From Solobacterium sp. (GTDB taxonomy: Bacteria; Bacillota_I; Bacilli_A; Erysipelotrichales; Erysipelotrichaceae): DNA of 6,485 nt. A model generated the notes under the pieces. The model saw nothing but the letters and a program-made list of their open reading frames with translations. It did no database searches and had not been told where the DNA came from. Of this stretch, positions 1 to 5,915 are shown piece after piece. A program made the translations under genes and the position numbers. The DNA lies in NCBI GenBank assembly GCA_016280695.1, contig JAEEHG010000058.1, positions 1 to 6,485 of the forward strand, in the 5' to 3' direction. How positions within the stretch are numbered: the stretch's first letter is position 1; each line of letters begins with the position of its first letter.

Positions 1-898
1 CGGCGACTGTCATGGGATTCTTTTTGACATCCTCCAGCGGCATGCAGATGCATTTTTCATTCCATTCGCAGTCAACATAATTCCCGTTAATGTCATAGTA
101 GAGCATACAGACACAGCCGACTGCGCCTTTTGCCTGCAGTTCCCTGGCCTGTGCCTCCGTCTGGTATTCACGGATCATTTCCGCGGTTTTCAGCCGGCTG
201 ACATCGATGCCGCCCAGCCCGGTTATGATCAGGTCGCACCTGGTCATCAGTTCCGTCACTTCCCGGACATTCGGGTCATTCAGGAGCTGGCTGCGGGCAA
301 AGGCGTTGTCCATGTAGATCGGCGTGTTCAGGTAATAGCCGGTCCCGTGGAAAGTGGATGCCAGGTTGTTGATGATCTCGCGGGATTCGATGGCCTGCCG
401 GGAGTTTGATATGGTGCCGATCAACTGGACGACATCAAGCTGGCAGCTGTGGATCGGCCGGATTTTCCGGTTGGTCCGGTCTGCCGCGTTGCCGCTGGCA
501 ACCCCGATGCGCATATGTCCTTTCAGCAGGTTGGAAACATAGATCGATGCGAAGTCCGTGGCGGCGTCCAGTGTCTGGTCATATGTATCACCTTCGAAAT
601 TGGTGAAAATGATCGCGTCCTTCAGGCCAAAGCTTTCACGGAAGACTTTTTCCACGGAAGGAACACGGTCCCGGACATGCTTGACCCTGATGTCGACGAT
701 GCCGATCTCTCTTGCCCGGGTAAGCAGTCGTGAAACCTTCGAACGTGAGAAGTACAGCCGGCGGGCAATCTCAGCCTGCATCATGTTCTGGTTGTAGTAC
801 ATGTCGGCGATCTGGGACAGGAACGCGTATTCCTGCAGGTCCTTTTCATTTTTCGAAAGGGCTGCTGATTCAATTACATTCAGATCATGATCAGCCAT
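1..898 (-). CDS. SorC/DeoR-type sugar-binding transcriptional regulator, C-terminus cut by the window edge
   Basis: I read 299 codons in frame from ATG at 898 to the left edge without a stop. Residues about 26-64 form a helix-turn-helix of the kind seen in SorC-family regulators, with the AEIARRLYFSRSKVSRLL core. Residues about 75-299 match the family's sugar-phosphate-binding effector domain, including TGLGGID at 226-232 and GAVGCVCMLYYDINGN at 258-273. Family members usually run 310-340 residues, so roughly 20-40 are missing beyond the edge. The usual phosphate-loop motif of GIGWGxTL type is replaced by IGVASGNAADR at 131-141, suggesting a divergent effector pocket. The start overlaps the end of the kinase gene by 8 bases, with a weak GAGG nine bases upstream, so translation is probably coupled to the kinase. 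It likely controls its own operon and perhaps ulaG; the effector is probably a pathway sugar phosphate (inference). Confidence 0.88.
   Translation of the reverse strand, partial: MADHDLNVIESAALSKNEKDLQEYAFLSQIADMYYNQNMMQAEIARRLYFSRSKVSRLLTRAREIGIVDIRVKHVRDRVPSVEKVFRESFGLKDAIIFTNFEGDTYDQTLDAATDFASIYVSNLLKGHMRIGVASGNAADRTNRKIRPIHSCQLDVVQLIGTISNSRQAIESREIINNLASTFHGTGYYLNTPIYMDNAFARSQLLNDPNVREVTELMTRCDLIITGLGGIDVSRLKTAEMIREYQTEAQARELQAKGAVGCVCMLYYDINGNYVDCEWNEKCICMPLEDVKKNPMTVA
891..898 (-). other. Eight-base kinase/regulator gene overlap
   Basis: The bases ATGGCTGA on the minus strand contain both the regulator start ATG (898-896) and the kinase stop TGA (893-891), in different frames. The only nearby Shine-Dalgarno-like stretch is GAGG, nine bases before the ATG. 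Such an overlap normally means one transcript and translational coupling, keeping regulator output tied to kinase output. Confidence 0.85.
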
Positions 899-2357
899 TT
901 TTCAGTGCCTCATAAACTGCTTCAGTATCCTTCACCACATCCTGGTAAAGACTGAAATTCTGCATATCAGGAGTATAGGTATAGACTTTGGCCCCGGACC
1001 GGGCAGCCGTGAACGCCGACCGGTAATCAGGGTAGAGGCCAAGGGTGACGGAAGCAGAAATGAAGGACCCGATGGCGGTAGCCTGGGCGTCATCATAGCG
1101 GATCAGCGTTTTGCCCAGCATGTCAGCCAGGATCTGATCAAACAGTTCACACTTGGTCAGACCGCCGCCGATGCAGATCCGCGCGGCATCCCGGGATTGC
1201 GCCGGCAGTGCCTTGACGCTTCTAACGATTTCCGCGGCAATCCCTTCAAGCATGGCGCGGCCGAGGTCAGCCCTGGTGCTGCCAAGGGAGAGGTGTGTGA
1301 AGGATGCTCTGGCATTCGGGTTCCAGTCGCGTGAACCGCAGCCCTGGAACAGCGGGACAATCCGAACCCCGTTGGCGCCGGGGGCGGAGGTGCCGGCGAT
1401 CGCGTGAAAACGGCCGAAATCAGGATGGCCGTCCTGCCACAGTTCCGGGAATATTTCTTTCAGGAGCCAGTTCAGGGCAGCTGCGGAAGCCAGCACATTG
1501 GCTTCCAGCACATATTTGCCCGGGATGGCTGAAGTGTTGCAGATGATCGCGGGATTATCGAGATATGGCTGATCTGCCAGGGAAATAATGAAGGATCCGG
1601 TCCCGCAGTTGATGACCAGGGATGAATGATCCAGTTCCCCGAGGCCAAGGGCGGAATTCTGCTGGTCCCCGCCGGTTGTAATAACCGGGATGCCGGCCCG
1701 GACACCGGTTGTTTCCGCAAAGGCGGCAGTTGTCATACCGGCGATGGAACCTGTTTCCCGCAGTTCCGGCAGCTTTTCCAGGTCAAGATCATAGAGACGG
1801 AGCATCTTTTCGTCATACTGCAATGTATGGATATTCATGACGCCGGTGCGGCTGCCGTATGTTGTTTCGCTGGTAAACGCGCCGGTCATGACATTGATCA
1901 GATAATCCGGCACGACCAGGGCCTTGCAGGCTTTCCGGTAGGCATCCGCAAGGTGTTCCTTGAACCAGGAGATCTTGGCGGCAGTGAAGACGGTATTGAC
2001 CCTGGCCCCGACTGTCTGATGGATTTCGGGGTTCATGGGCTCGAGCTGTTCGCAGATCTCCTTGTTGCGGGTGTCCTGCCACATGATGAAATTGCTCAGC
2101 GGCTTGCCGTCTTTGTCAATCAGGGCAGGGGCAGAGCGGAAGGCGGTGACGGATATGGCGTCAACGGTAAAGGAAGCGGCTGTTTCCCTGACAATCTCAG
2201 TCAGCCTGTCTTTCAGGACAAGCGGATCCTGTTCGATGTAATTGTCAATGAAGATCAGCGGTGTCAGGCGGCTGACCTGGCAGAGTTCATTTCCATCCTG
2301 ATCATACAGGATGCCGCGCATGCTGGTGGTGCCGATATCGAGTACGAGAATGTTCAT
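891..2357 (-). CDS. FGGY-family carbohydrate kinase, substrate unknown
   Basis: This is a full-length 488-residue member of the FGGY (hexokinase/actin fold) kinases, which transfer phosphate from ATP to sugars, polyols or sugar acids in the cytoplasm. Visible motifs are DIGTTS at 7-12 (first phosphate loop), WQDTR at 93-97, GGDQQNSALGLG at 229-240 with D231 as the likely catalytic base, NCGTGS at 250-255 (second phosphate loop), RAMLEGIA at 367-374 and GGGLTK at 397-402 (adenosine site). The ATG at 2357 was chosen because AGAGGT lies seven bases upstream and the protein begins directly with the first beta strand. A TTG at 2384 would add nine residues and lacks a clear ribosome site. It is first in an operon with the regulator and divergent from ulaG. 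The GDQQ motif resembles glycerol-kinase-type members, but the substrate cannot be read from sequence. Candidates from context are L-ascorbate, 3-keto-L-gulonate or L-xylulose (inference). Confidence 0.93.
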   Translation of the reverse strand: MNILVLDIGTTSMRGILYDQDGNELCQVSRLTPLIFIDNYIEQDPLVLKDRLTEIVRETAASFTVDAISVTAFRSAPALIDKDGKPLSNFIMWQDTRNKEICEQLEPMNPEIHQTVGARVNTVFTAAKISWFKEHLADAYRKACKALVVPDYLINVMTGAFTSETTYGSRTGVMNIHTLQYDEKMLRLYDLDLEKLPELRETGSIAGMTTAAFAETTGVRAGIPVITTGGDQQNSALGLGELDHSSLVINCGTGSFIISLADQPYLDNPAIICNTSAIPGKYVLEANVLASAAALNWLLKEIFPELWQDGHPDFGRFHAIAGTSAPGANGVRIVPLFQGCGSRDWNPNARASFTHLSLGSTRADLGRAMLEGIAAEIVRSVKALPAQSRDAARICIGGGLTKCELFDQILADMLGKTLIRYDDAQATAIGSFISASVTLGLYPDYRSAFTAARSGAKVYTYTPDMQNFSLYQDVVKDTEAVYEALKNG

Positions 2358-2384
2358 TGTCCTGACCTCTATACTGTTATTCAA

Positions 2385-2413
2385 ATCATACCGTAATTGC
2401 TTTGGCAGATGAA
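2385..2413 (-). promoter_or_regulatory. Possible promoter of the kinase-regulator operon
   Basis: On the minus strand, TATGAT (2390-2385, five of six to the -10 consensus) lies 17 bases from TTCATC (2413-2408), a poor -35 matching at only three positions. Transcription would start near 2379, giving a leader of about 22 bases that contains the AGAGGT ribosome site. The weak -35 fits an activated or tightly regulated promoter, but no better alternative was seen and the call rests on pattern matching only. Confidence 0.4.
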
Positions 2414-2439
2414 TAAAATTTCAGGAAAATCACGCGATT
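2410..2439. promoter_or_regulatory. Candidate operator repeats for the SorC-type regulator
   Basis: Two AT-rich dyads lie side by side in the kinase/ulaG divergent region. TGAATAAAATTTCA (2410-2423) has TGAA/TTCA arms and overlaps the proposed kinase -35. AATCACGCGATT (2428-2439) is a 12-base inverted repeat with one mismatched pair. From memory, the first resembles the AT-rich operator of Bacillus subtilis DeoR, a member of the same regulator family; this was not checked against a database. Placement suggests autoregulation of the kinase-regulator operon. Chance occurrence in AT-rich DNA is quite possible. Confidence 0.3.
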
Positions 2440-2494
2440 ATTAGTGCAATCAGGCAAAAATGGTGGAATATTCTGAACATATGTGCAGGATTCG

Positions 2495-2508
2495 GAAAAG
2501 CGTTGACC
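2495..2508 (+). promoter_or_regulatory. cre-like catabolite-control site at the ulaG promoter
   Basis: GAAAAGCGTTGACC matches eight of the eleven specified positions of the Gram-positive cre consensus TGWAANCGNTNWCA, keeping the central AANCG core. It overlaps the ulaG -35 box completely, the position where bound CcpA would block polymerase. A second, equally partial match (TATAAGCGTATCCA, 2548-2561) lies in the ulaG leader. Glucose repression of ulaG is plausible, but three mismatches make each site uncertain. Confidence 0.33.
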
Positions 2509-2530
2509 CGGCAAAGCCAATTCATATAGT
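2503..2530 (+). promoter_or_regulatory. ulaG promoter
   Basis: TTGACC (2503-2508, five of six to the -35 consensus) and TATAGT (2525-2530, five of six to the -10) are separated by 16 bases. Initiation near 2537 would give a leader of about 64 bases. It is the best plus-strand sigma-A-like promoter in this intergenic region. Confidence 0.62.
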
Positions 2531-2584
2531 ATGAAGCCGGAAACAGGTATAAGCGTATCCAGAAAATATAGAATCTTATCTGAC

Positions 2585-2593
2585 AGGAGGAGG
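2585..2593 (+). promoter_or_regulatory. Strong ribosome binding site of ulaG
   Basis: AGGAGGAGG lies seven bases before the ATG at 2601. It contains a full AGGAGG core, fixes the ulaG start and suggests high translation. Confidence 0.8.
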
Positions 2594-2600
2594 AACAGGC

Positions 2601-3707
2601 ATGAGTTTAATTGATGATATTACGAGAGAAACGTGGATTAAGAAGACATTCCCGGAATGGGGGACCTGGCTGGTCGAGGAAATCGAGGAAAAGGAAGTGC
2701 CGGCCGGAAACGTGTCCATGTGGTGGCTTGGCTGTGTCGGCATCTGGATGAAGACACCGGCCAACACGAACATCACGATTGACCTGTGGACCGGCAACGG
2801 CAAGCGCACGCACGGCAACGGCAAGATGGCTGTCGGTCATCAGATGGCCAATATGAGCGGCGCAAGAAAGATGCAGCCGAACCTGCGGAATGTCCCGTTC
2901 GTGTTCGACCCGTTTGCTTTCCGGCACGTTGACGCTGTCCTTGCCACGCATTATCACCACGATCACATGAGTGAGGAATGGGCTGCCCATGTCATTCATT
3001 CCGGTATGACTACAACCGATGAAAACGGCAAGGAGATCCCGGTTCCGTTCATCGGCCCGTACAAGTCCTGCGAATTATGGCAGAAGTGGGGCGTGCCGGC
3101 AGACCGCTGCGTCGTTGTCAAGCCTGGCGATGTCATCAGGTTCAAGGATCTTGAAATCGTCTGTCTGGAAGCCTTTGACCGCACCTGCCTGGTCACAACC
3201 GACTCCACCGGACCGGACCGTGAAGAACTGGCCGGGAAGAACCTGCTGACTGACATGGATGAAAAGGCCGTCAATTACCTGATCAAGACACCGGGCGGCA
3301 ATATCTATCATTCCGGTGACTCACACTTCTCCATCGGTTTTGCCAAGCACGGCAAGGAACATGACATCGATGTCGCGTTCGGGGCCTTCGGGGAAAACCC
3401 GGTCGGCATCCAGGACAAGATGACATCCGTCGATATCCTGAGAATGGCGGAGAGCCTGCGCTGCAAGGTCGTCATTCCGATCCACCATGATATCTGGAGC
3501 AATTTCCAGGCGGATACCGAAGAAATCCGGCTTCTGTATGACTTCAAGAAGCCGAGAAACAACTATCAGTTCCATCCGTTCTTCTGGCAGGTCGGCGGGC
3601 AGTACACCTATCCGCAGGATAAGGACATCATGTACTATCACCATCCGCGGGGCTTTGAGGATTATTTTGAAAATCCCCGGAATGTACCGTTTGATTCCAT
3701 CCTGTAG
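2601..3707 (+). CDS. ulaG: L-ascorbate-6-phosphate lactonase (UlaG)
   Basis: This 368-residue cytoplasmic metallo-beta-lactamase-fold enzyme aligns by eye with Escherichia coli UlaG almost end to end. UlaG hydrolyses L-ascorbate-6-phosphate to 3-keto-L-gulonate-6-phosphate. Conserved stretches include the TFPEWG start region (16-21), MWWLGC-GIW (40-49), KMQPNLR (90-96), KPGDV (174-178), [12 protein letters not shown] (231-242), DKMTS-D-LRM (272-282) and [12 protein letters not shown] (294-305). Metal ligands are likely H117, H119, D121 and H122 of the HYHHDH motif, with D240 and H295 or H296. It is about 14 residues longer than the E. coli enzyme, mainly through extra residues near 134-146 and 200-214. 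It is transcribed alone, divergent from the kinase and convergent with transketolase. No UlaABC, UlaD, UlaE or UlaF gene is in view, so a related phosphorylated lactone remains possible as substrate, although the high similarity favours ascorbate. Confidence 0.94.
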   Translation: MSLIDDITRETWIKKTFPEWGTWLVEEIEEKEVPAGNVSMWWLGCVGIWMKTPANTNITIDLWTGNGKRTHGNGKMAVGHQMANMSGARKMQPNLRNVPFVFDPFAFRHVDAVLATHYHHDHMSEEWAAHVIHSGMTTTDENGKEIPVPFIGPYKSCELWQKWGVPADRCVVVKPGDVIRFKDLEIVCLEAFDRTCLVTTDSTGPDREELAGKNLLTDMDEKAVNYLIKTPGGNIYHSGDSHFSIGFAKHGKEHDIDVAFGAFGENPVGIQDKMTSVDILRMAESLRCKVVIPIHHDIWSNFQADTEEIRLLYDFKKPRNNYQFHPFFWQVGGQYTYPQDKDIMYYHHPRGFEDYFENPRNVPFDSIL

Positions 3708-3723
3708 GAAATATCGCCGCAGC

Positions 3724-3739
3724 CTGCCTTTACGGGCAG
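3724..3739. other. Small hairpin after ulaG
   Basis: CTGCC (3724-3728) and GGCAG (3735-3739) can form a five-base stem with a six-base loop, 16 bases after the ulaG stop. There is no following T run, so it is not a terminator by itself. It may stabilise the messenger end or mean nothing. Confidence 0.25.
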
Positions 3740-3769
3740 ATGCCGGCTTCATGTACGGAAACAGAACAG

Positions 3770-3801
3770 AAAAAAGGGACAGTTCACTGAACTGTCCCTT
3801 T
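3770..3801. terminator. Bidirectional intrinsic terminator between ulaG and the transketolase operon
   Basis: The 14-base arm AAAGGGACAGTTCA (3773-3786) and its exact complement TGAACTGTCCCTTT (3788-3801) surround a single C, giving a perfect 29-base dyad. In RNA the innermost bases would form the loop. On the minus strand the stem runs directly into six U (complement of the A run 3770-3775), a strong terminator for transketolase, whose stop lies 18 bases before it. On the plus strand only three T and then ATCTG follow, so it is weaker for ulaG. Confidence 0.85.
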
Positions 3802-3819
3802 ATCTGTCAATAACGGGAT

Positions 3820-4740
3820 TTACCTGCTTTTGACAACTTCAACGATGTGCTCGGCGCAGATGCCGTACTTCTTCAGGACTTCCGCCGCCTTGCCGCTTTC
3901 ACCGAACGTATCTTCGACACCGATCGGATAGACCGGGGTGCCCGGCTCCTGTGCTGCCGTTTCGGCAACAGCGGAGAACAGGCCGCCGATCACACTGTGC
4001 TCTTCCAGGCAGAAAGCCTTCCTGTGGCTTCTGAGCTGGGCCAGAATGCCTTCCTTGTCCAGCGGCTTCAGGCAGGTCACGTTGACCACACTGACGGAAA
4101 TGCCGTCCTTTTCAAGCTCTTCAGCTGCCTTGAGCGCTTCCTGAACCATCAGGCCCATCGCGAACAGGACGACATCAGTGCCCTGTTTCAGCACTCTGAC
4201 TTTCGTGAAATCAAAGACTGTGTTTTCGTCAAAGACATCTTCGACTTTGCCTCTGCCGAGTCTGACGTAGCACGGGCCCTTGTGATCAGCGACATAATCG
4301 ATCACGGCTTTTGTCTCATACTGGTCGCAGGGACCAAAGACAGACATGTTCGGCAGGGACCGCATGATGGCCACATCTTCAATGGACTGGTGGGAGGCAC
4401 CGTCTTCACCGACGGAAAGCCCGGCGTGGGTGGCGCAGACCTTGACATTGAGATTCGGATAGCAGATTGAGTTGCGGATGATTTCAAAAGCCCTTCCGGC
4501 CGCGAAGACCGCAAAGCTGCTGGCAAAGACGGTTTTTCCGGATGCGGCGAGACCGGCTGCCATACCCATCATGTTCGCTTCGGCGATGCCGGCATTGAAA
4601 TGCCGTTCCGGGCAGGCCTTCCTGGCTTCGGCGGTTTTTGTTGATTTTGTCAGGTCGGCGTCAAGAACGACGATATCTTCACGGGCACTGATCAGTCTGG
4701 CCAGTTCCTGACCGTAAGCACTTCTCGTTTCCTGTGCCAT
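3820..4740 (-). CDS. Transketolase, C-terminal subunit
   Basis: These 306 residues correspond to the pyrimidine-binding and C-terminal domains of transketolase. Residues about 4-165 form the thiamine-diphosphate pyrimidine domain, with NAGIAEANMMGMAAGLA at 49-65, where E54 is the expected cofactor-activating glutamate. THAGLSVGEDGASHQ at 104-118 carries the conserved DGASHQ loop. RLGRG at 160-164 closes the domain. Residues about 185-300 form the C-terminal Rossmann-like domain. It must pair with the N-terminal subunit encoded immediately upstream to make an active site. The enzyme moves two-carbon units between ketose and aldose phosphates in the non-oxidative pentose phosphate pathway. The ATG directly follows the TAA of the upstream gene. 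The short length shows a two-gene transketolase, as found in many Bacillota and archaea, not a truncation. A dihydroxyacetone-synthase-like specificity cannot be excluded. Confidence 0.94.
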   Translation of the reverse strand: MAQETRSAYGQELARLISAREDIVVLDADLTKSTKTAEARKACPERHFNAGIAEANMMGMAAGLAASGKTVFASSFAVFAAGRAFEIIRNSICYPNLNVKVCATHAGLSVGEDGASHQSIEDVAIMRSLPNMSVFGPCDQYETKAVIDYVADHKGPCYVRLGRGKVEDVFDENTVFDFTKVRVLKQGTDVVLFAMGLMVQEALKAAEELEKDGISVSVVNVTCLKPLDKEGILAQLRSHRKAFCLEEHSVIGGLFSAVAETAAQEPGTPVYPIGVEDTFGESGKAAEVLKKYGICAEHIVEVVKSR

Positions 4741-5556
4741 TTAACCTTCCTCCTTCAGATCCTTCATGGCCTGTTCAAACTGCTCCGCGTTCGGGGCAGA
4801 ACCATGCCATGCGTAGTTGTTTTCCATAAAGGAAACGCCTTTTCCCTTGACCGTATGGGCGATGATGGCGGTCGGCTTTCCCTTTGTTTCCCGGGCTTCC
4901 CTGAAGGCGGCTTTCAGGGCATCGTAGTCATGGCCGTCGCATTCAACGGCATGCAGGCCGAACGCCTCGGCTTTTTCCTTCAGGGGCAGCGGGCCGATAA
5001 CGTCCTGGACATTACCGTCAATCTGCAGGCCGTTCTGGTCAAAGATCACACATAAGTTGTCAAGGTTGTAGTGGGCGGCAGCCATCATGGCTTCCCAGAC
5101 AATGCCTTCTTCGCTTTCGCCGTCACCGACCAGCGCATAGACACGGTAGGGGACCTGGTCAAGTTTGTTGGCAATGGCCATGCCGACAGCGGCCGATACA
5201 CCCTGGCCCAGGGAACCGGTTGACATATCAACACCCGGCACCTCGTTCATGTTCGGATGTCCCTGCAGGTTGGAATTCAGCTGCCGGAATGTCTTCAGGT
5301 CTTCCTTCAGCAGGCCTTTTTCGTCCAGTACGGCATATAAAGCCGGGGATGTATGACCCTTTGACAGGACGAACCGGTCACGCTTTGTGGAATTCAGGTT
5401 CTCTTCGCTGATATCCATTTCATCAAAATACAGGGTTGTCAGGATATCCGCAGCCCCCAGGGAACCGCCGGGGTGTCCGGATTGGGCATCAAAGACCATC
5501 TGCACAATTTTCCGTCTGACATTTGATGCATAAGCATAAAGTTTAGTATTGTCCAT
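4741..5556 (-). CDS. Transketolase, N-terminal subunit
   Basis: These 271 residues form the diphosphate-binding half of transketolase. In order they show SGHPGGSLG at 26-34, SKGHTSPALY at 65-74, GHPN at 99-102, TGSLGQG at 113-119, the metal/diphosphate motif GDGE at 144-147 with the DQNG part (N175) at 173-176, KGKGVSFMEN at 237-246 and WHG at 250-252. The ATG at 5556 was chosen because GGAG sits six bases before it. The in-frame ATG at 5562 directly abuts that GGAG, and the TTG at 5568 lies upstream of it. The gene is first in a two-gene operon and its promoter and leader lie in 5557-5702. In this locus it would return pentose phosphates such as D-xylulose-5-phosphate to glycolytic intermediates (inference from context; it could equally be a housekeeping copy). 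Confidence 0.94.
   Translation of the reverse strand: MDNTKLYAYASNVRRKIVQMVFDAQSGHPGGSLGAADILTTLYFDEMDISEENLNSTKRDRFVLSKGHTSPALYAVLDEKGLLKEDLKTFRQLNSNLQGHPNMNEVPGVDMSTGSLGQGVSAAVGMAIANKLDQVPYRVYALVGDGESEEGIVWEAMMAAAHYNLDNLCVIFDQNGLQIDGNVQDVIGPLPLKEKAEAFGLHAVECDGHDYDALKAAFREARETKGKPTAIIAHTVKGKGVSFMENNYAWHGSAPNAEQFEQAMKDLKEEG
4749..4755 (-). promoter_or_regulatory. Ribosome binding site of the transketolase C-terminal subunit
   Basis: Within the last codons of the N-terminal subunit gene the minus strand reads AAGGAGG, about eight bases before the ATG at 4740. The two genes abut exactly (TAA then ATG, no gap). This gives strong, probably coupled translation and would keep the two subunits near equal amounts. 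Confidence 0.75.
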
Positions 5557-5575
5557 AAGCATCTCCAATTTGCTT

Positions 5576-5589
5576 TCTGTAAATACAGA
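5576..5589. repeat. Palindrome with TCTGTA/TACAGA arms in the transketolase leader
   Basis: TCTGTAAATACAGA is an inverted repeat with perfect six-base arms and an AA centre. It lies 20 bases before the transketolase start, just upstream of the ribosome site. Its arms recur in the dyad at 5693-5711, so both may bind the same regulator. Confidence 0.45.
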
Positions 5590-5612
5590 TCAGGATAAAT
5601 GAGGATTCTTCC

Positions 5613-5635
5613 TGAATACACAGGCAGTGTATGCA
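5613..5635. repeat. Inverted repeat with ATACAC/GTGTAT arms in the transketolase leader
   Basis: ATACAC (5616-5621) and GTGTAT (5627-5632) are perfect six-base arms around AGGCA, and the pairing extends by two bases after one mismatch (TG and CA at the outer ends). It could be an operator or an RNA hairpin in the leader. No T run follows on either strand. Confidence 0.4.
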
Positions 5636-5651
5636 ATCCCTTGCGGATTCA

Positions 5652-5681
5652 TTTACCCGGGACCTGCACTGTAATTATAAC
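5652..5681 (+). promoter_or_regulatory. Possible distal promoter of the permease gene
   Basis: TTTACC (5652-5657) and TATAAC (5676-5681) are 18 bases apart on the plus strand. The -10 overlaps the minus-strand transketolase -10, so the two could compete. A transcript from here would carry a leader of about 230 bases containing the terminator-like hairpin at 5801-5835. Confidence 0.3.
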
Positions 5682-5701
5682 AAAGTCCTTTTGTCTGTTC
5701 A
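5674..5701 (-). promoter_or_regulatory. Transketolase operon promoter with extended -10
   Basis: On the minus strand a perfect TATAAT (5679-5674) is preceded by TGT, an extended -10 of TGnTATAAT type. TGAACA (5701-5696) serves as a four-of-six -35 at 16-base spacing. Initiation near 5667 gives a leader of about 110 bases. The -35 lies inside the inverted repeat at 5693-5711, where a bound repressor would block it. Confidence 0.65.
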
Positions 5702-5711
5702 TTGTACAGAC
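5693..5711. repeat. Inverted repeat over the transketolase -35
   Basis: GTCTGT (5693-5698) and ACAGAC (5706-5711) are perfect six-base arms around a seven-base centre. The site covers the transketolase -35 box and is a candidate operator. Its TCTGT and TACAGA half-sites also occur in the palindrome at 5576-5589. Confidence 0.45.
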
Positions 5712-5800
5712 GTGCCAAAGACGCAAAACATGTGCGGATATCTGCCATGATCCGGCATATTTTGCCTTCAGCATCGGTTTGTTTCAGCGGGATAAACGGT

Positions 5801-5835
5801 CCGGTATATGGAATTTTATCCATCCGGGTTTTTTT
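5801..5835 (+). terminator. Terminator-like hairpin in the permease leader, possibly an attenuator
   Basis: CCGG (5801-5804) pairs with CCGG (5824-5827) and ATGGA (5808-5812) with TCCAT (5819-5823), leaving a three-base bulge (5805-5807) and a six-base loop. One G and then seven T (5829-5835) follow, the form of an intrinsic terminator on the plus strand. No plus-strand gene ends nearby, and the permease starts 80 bases later. GGATAAA (5790-5796) can instead pair with TTTATCC (5815-5821), breaking the terminator stem, so conditional termination is possible. Confidence 0.45.
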
Positions 5836-5837
5836 CG

Positions 5838-5866
5838 TTGAAAAAACAGAAGAAAAGAAGTAAACT
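5838..5866 (+). promoter_or_regulatory. Possible proximal promoter of the permease gene
   Basis: TTGAAA (5838-5843, five of six) and TAAACT (5861-5866, four of six) are 17 bases apart, which would start transcription near 5873, about 43 bases before the permease ATG. It lies just after the terminator-like hairpin. If it is used, the hairpin would simply shield this gene from upstream transcription. Confidence 0.38.
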
Positions 5867-5902
5867 GTCATGGTTCTTATAGATTATTTTAAATATATTT
5901 GG

Positions 5903-5909
5903 GAAGGAG
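5903..5909 (+). promoter_or_regulatory. Ribosome binding site of the permease gene
   Basis: GAAGGAG lies six bases before the ATG at 5916. This fixes the start and supports the frame as coding despite its being cut by the window edge. Confidence 0.75.
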
Positions 5910-5915
5910 TATTCA

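Larger units (their letters stand above)
5557..5915. promoter_or_regulatory. Divergent control region between transketolase and the permease
   Basis: This 359-base region has no convincing gene. It holds the transketolase promoter and a leader of about 110 bases, three inverted repeats (5576-5589, 5613-5635, 5693-5711), a possible overlapping plus-strand promoter, a terminator-like hairpin at 5801-5835, and a second possible permease promoter at 5838-5866. Reading frames in it lack ribosome sites and run across these signals. Confidence 0.6.

Noticed and set aside
2358..2384. Longer kinase start at TTG 2384
   Set aside because: It adds nine residues before the first beta strand and lacks a good ribosome site. 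The ATG at 2357 has AGAGGT at proper spacing.
1626..2396. Long plus-strand reading frame of 256 codons opposite the kinase gene
   Set aside because: It lies wholly antisense to a clear FGGY kinase with intact motifs, has no recognisable domain, and is an expected by-product of the kinase codon bias.
3847..4470. Plus-strand reading frame of 207 codons opposite the transketolase C-terminal gene
   Set aside because: It mirrors a well-conserved transketolase subunit, has no family resemblance and no supporting promoter.
3820..5556. Transketolase split by a frameshift or nonsense mutation
   Set aside because: The second gene has its own ATG and a strong ribosome site, and both halves have the normal lengths of the two-subunit form.
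2476..5740. Similar ATGTGC-GGAT words in the two divergent control regions (near 2480 and 5730)
   Set aside because: The match is short, gapped and without symmetry, so it is likely chance.
5730..5863. Two short plus-strand frames in the permease leader (6 and 38 codons, joined by an ATGA overlap) considered as leader peptides
   Set aside because: Neither has a Shine-Dalgarno sequence, and the codons show no run of a single regulatory amino acid.
5653..5871. Minus-strand 72-codon frame between transketolase and the permease
   Set aside because: There is no ribosome site before its first ATG or before the internal ATG near 5823. Its 3' end is made of the transketolase promoter and it crosses the terminator-like hairpin.
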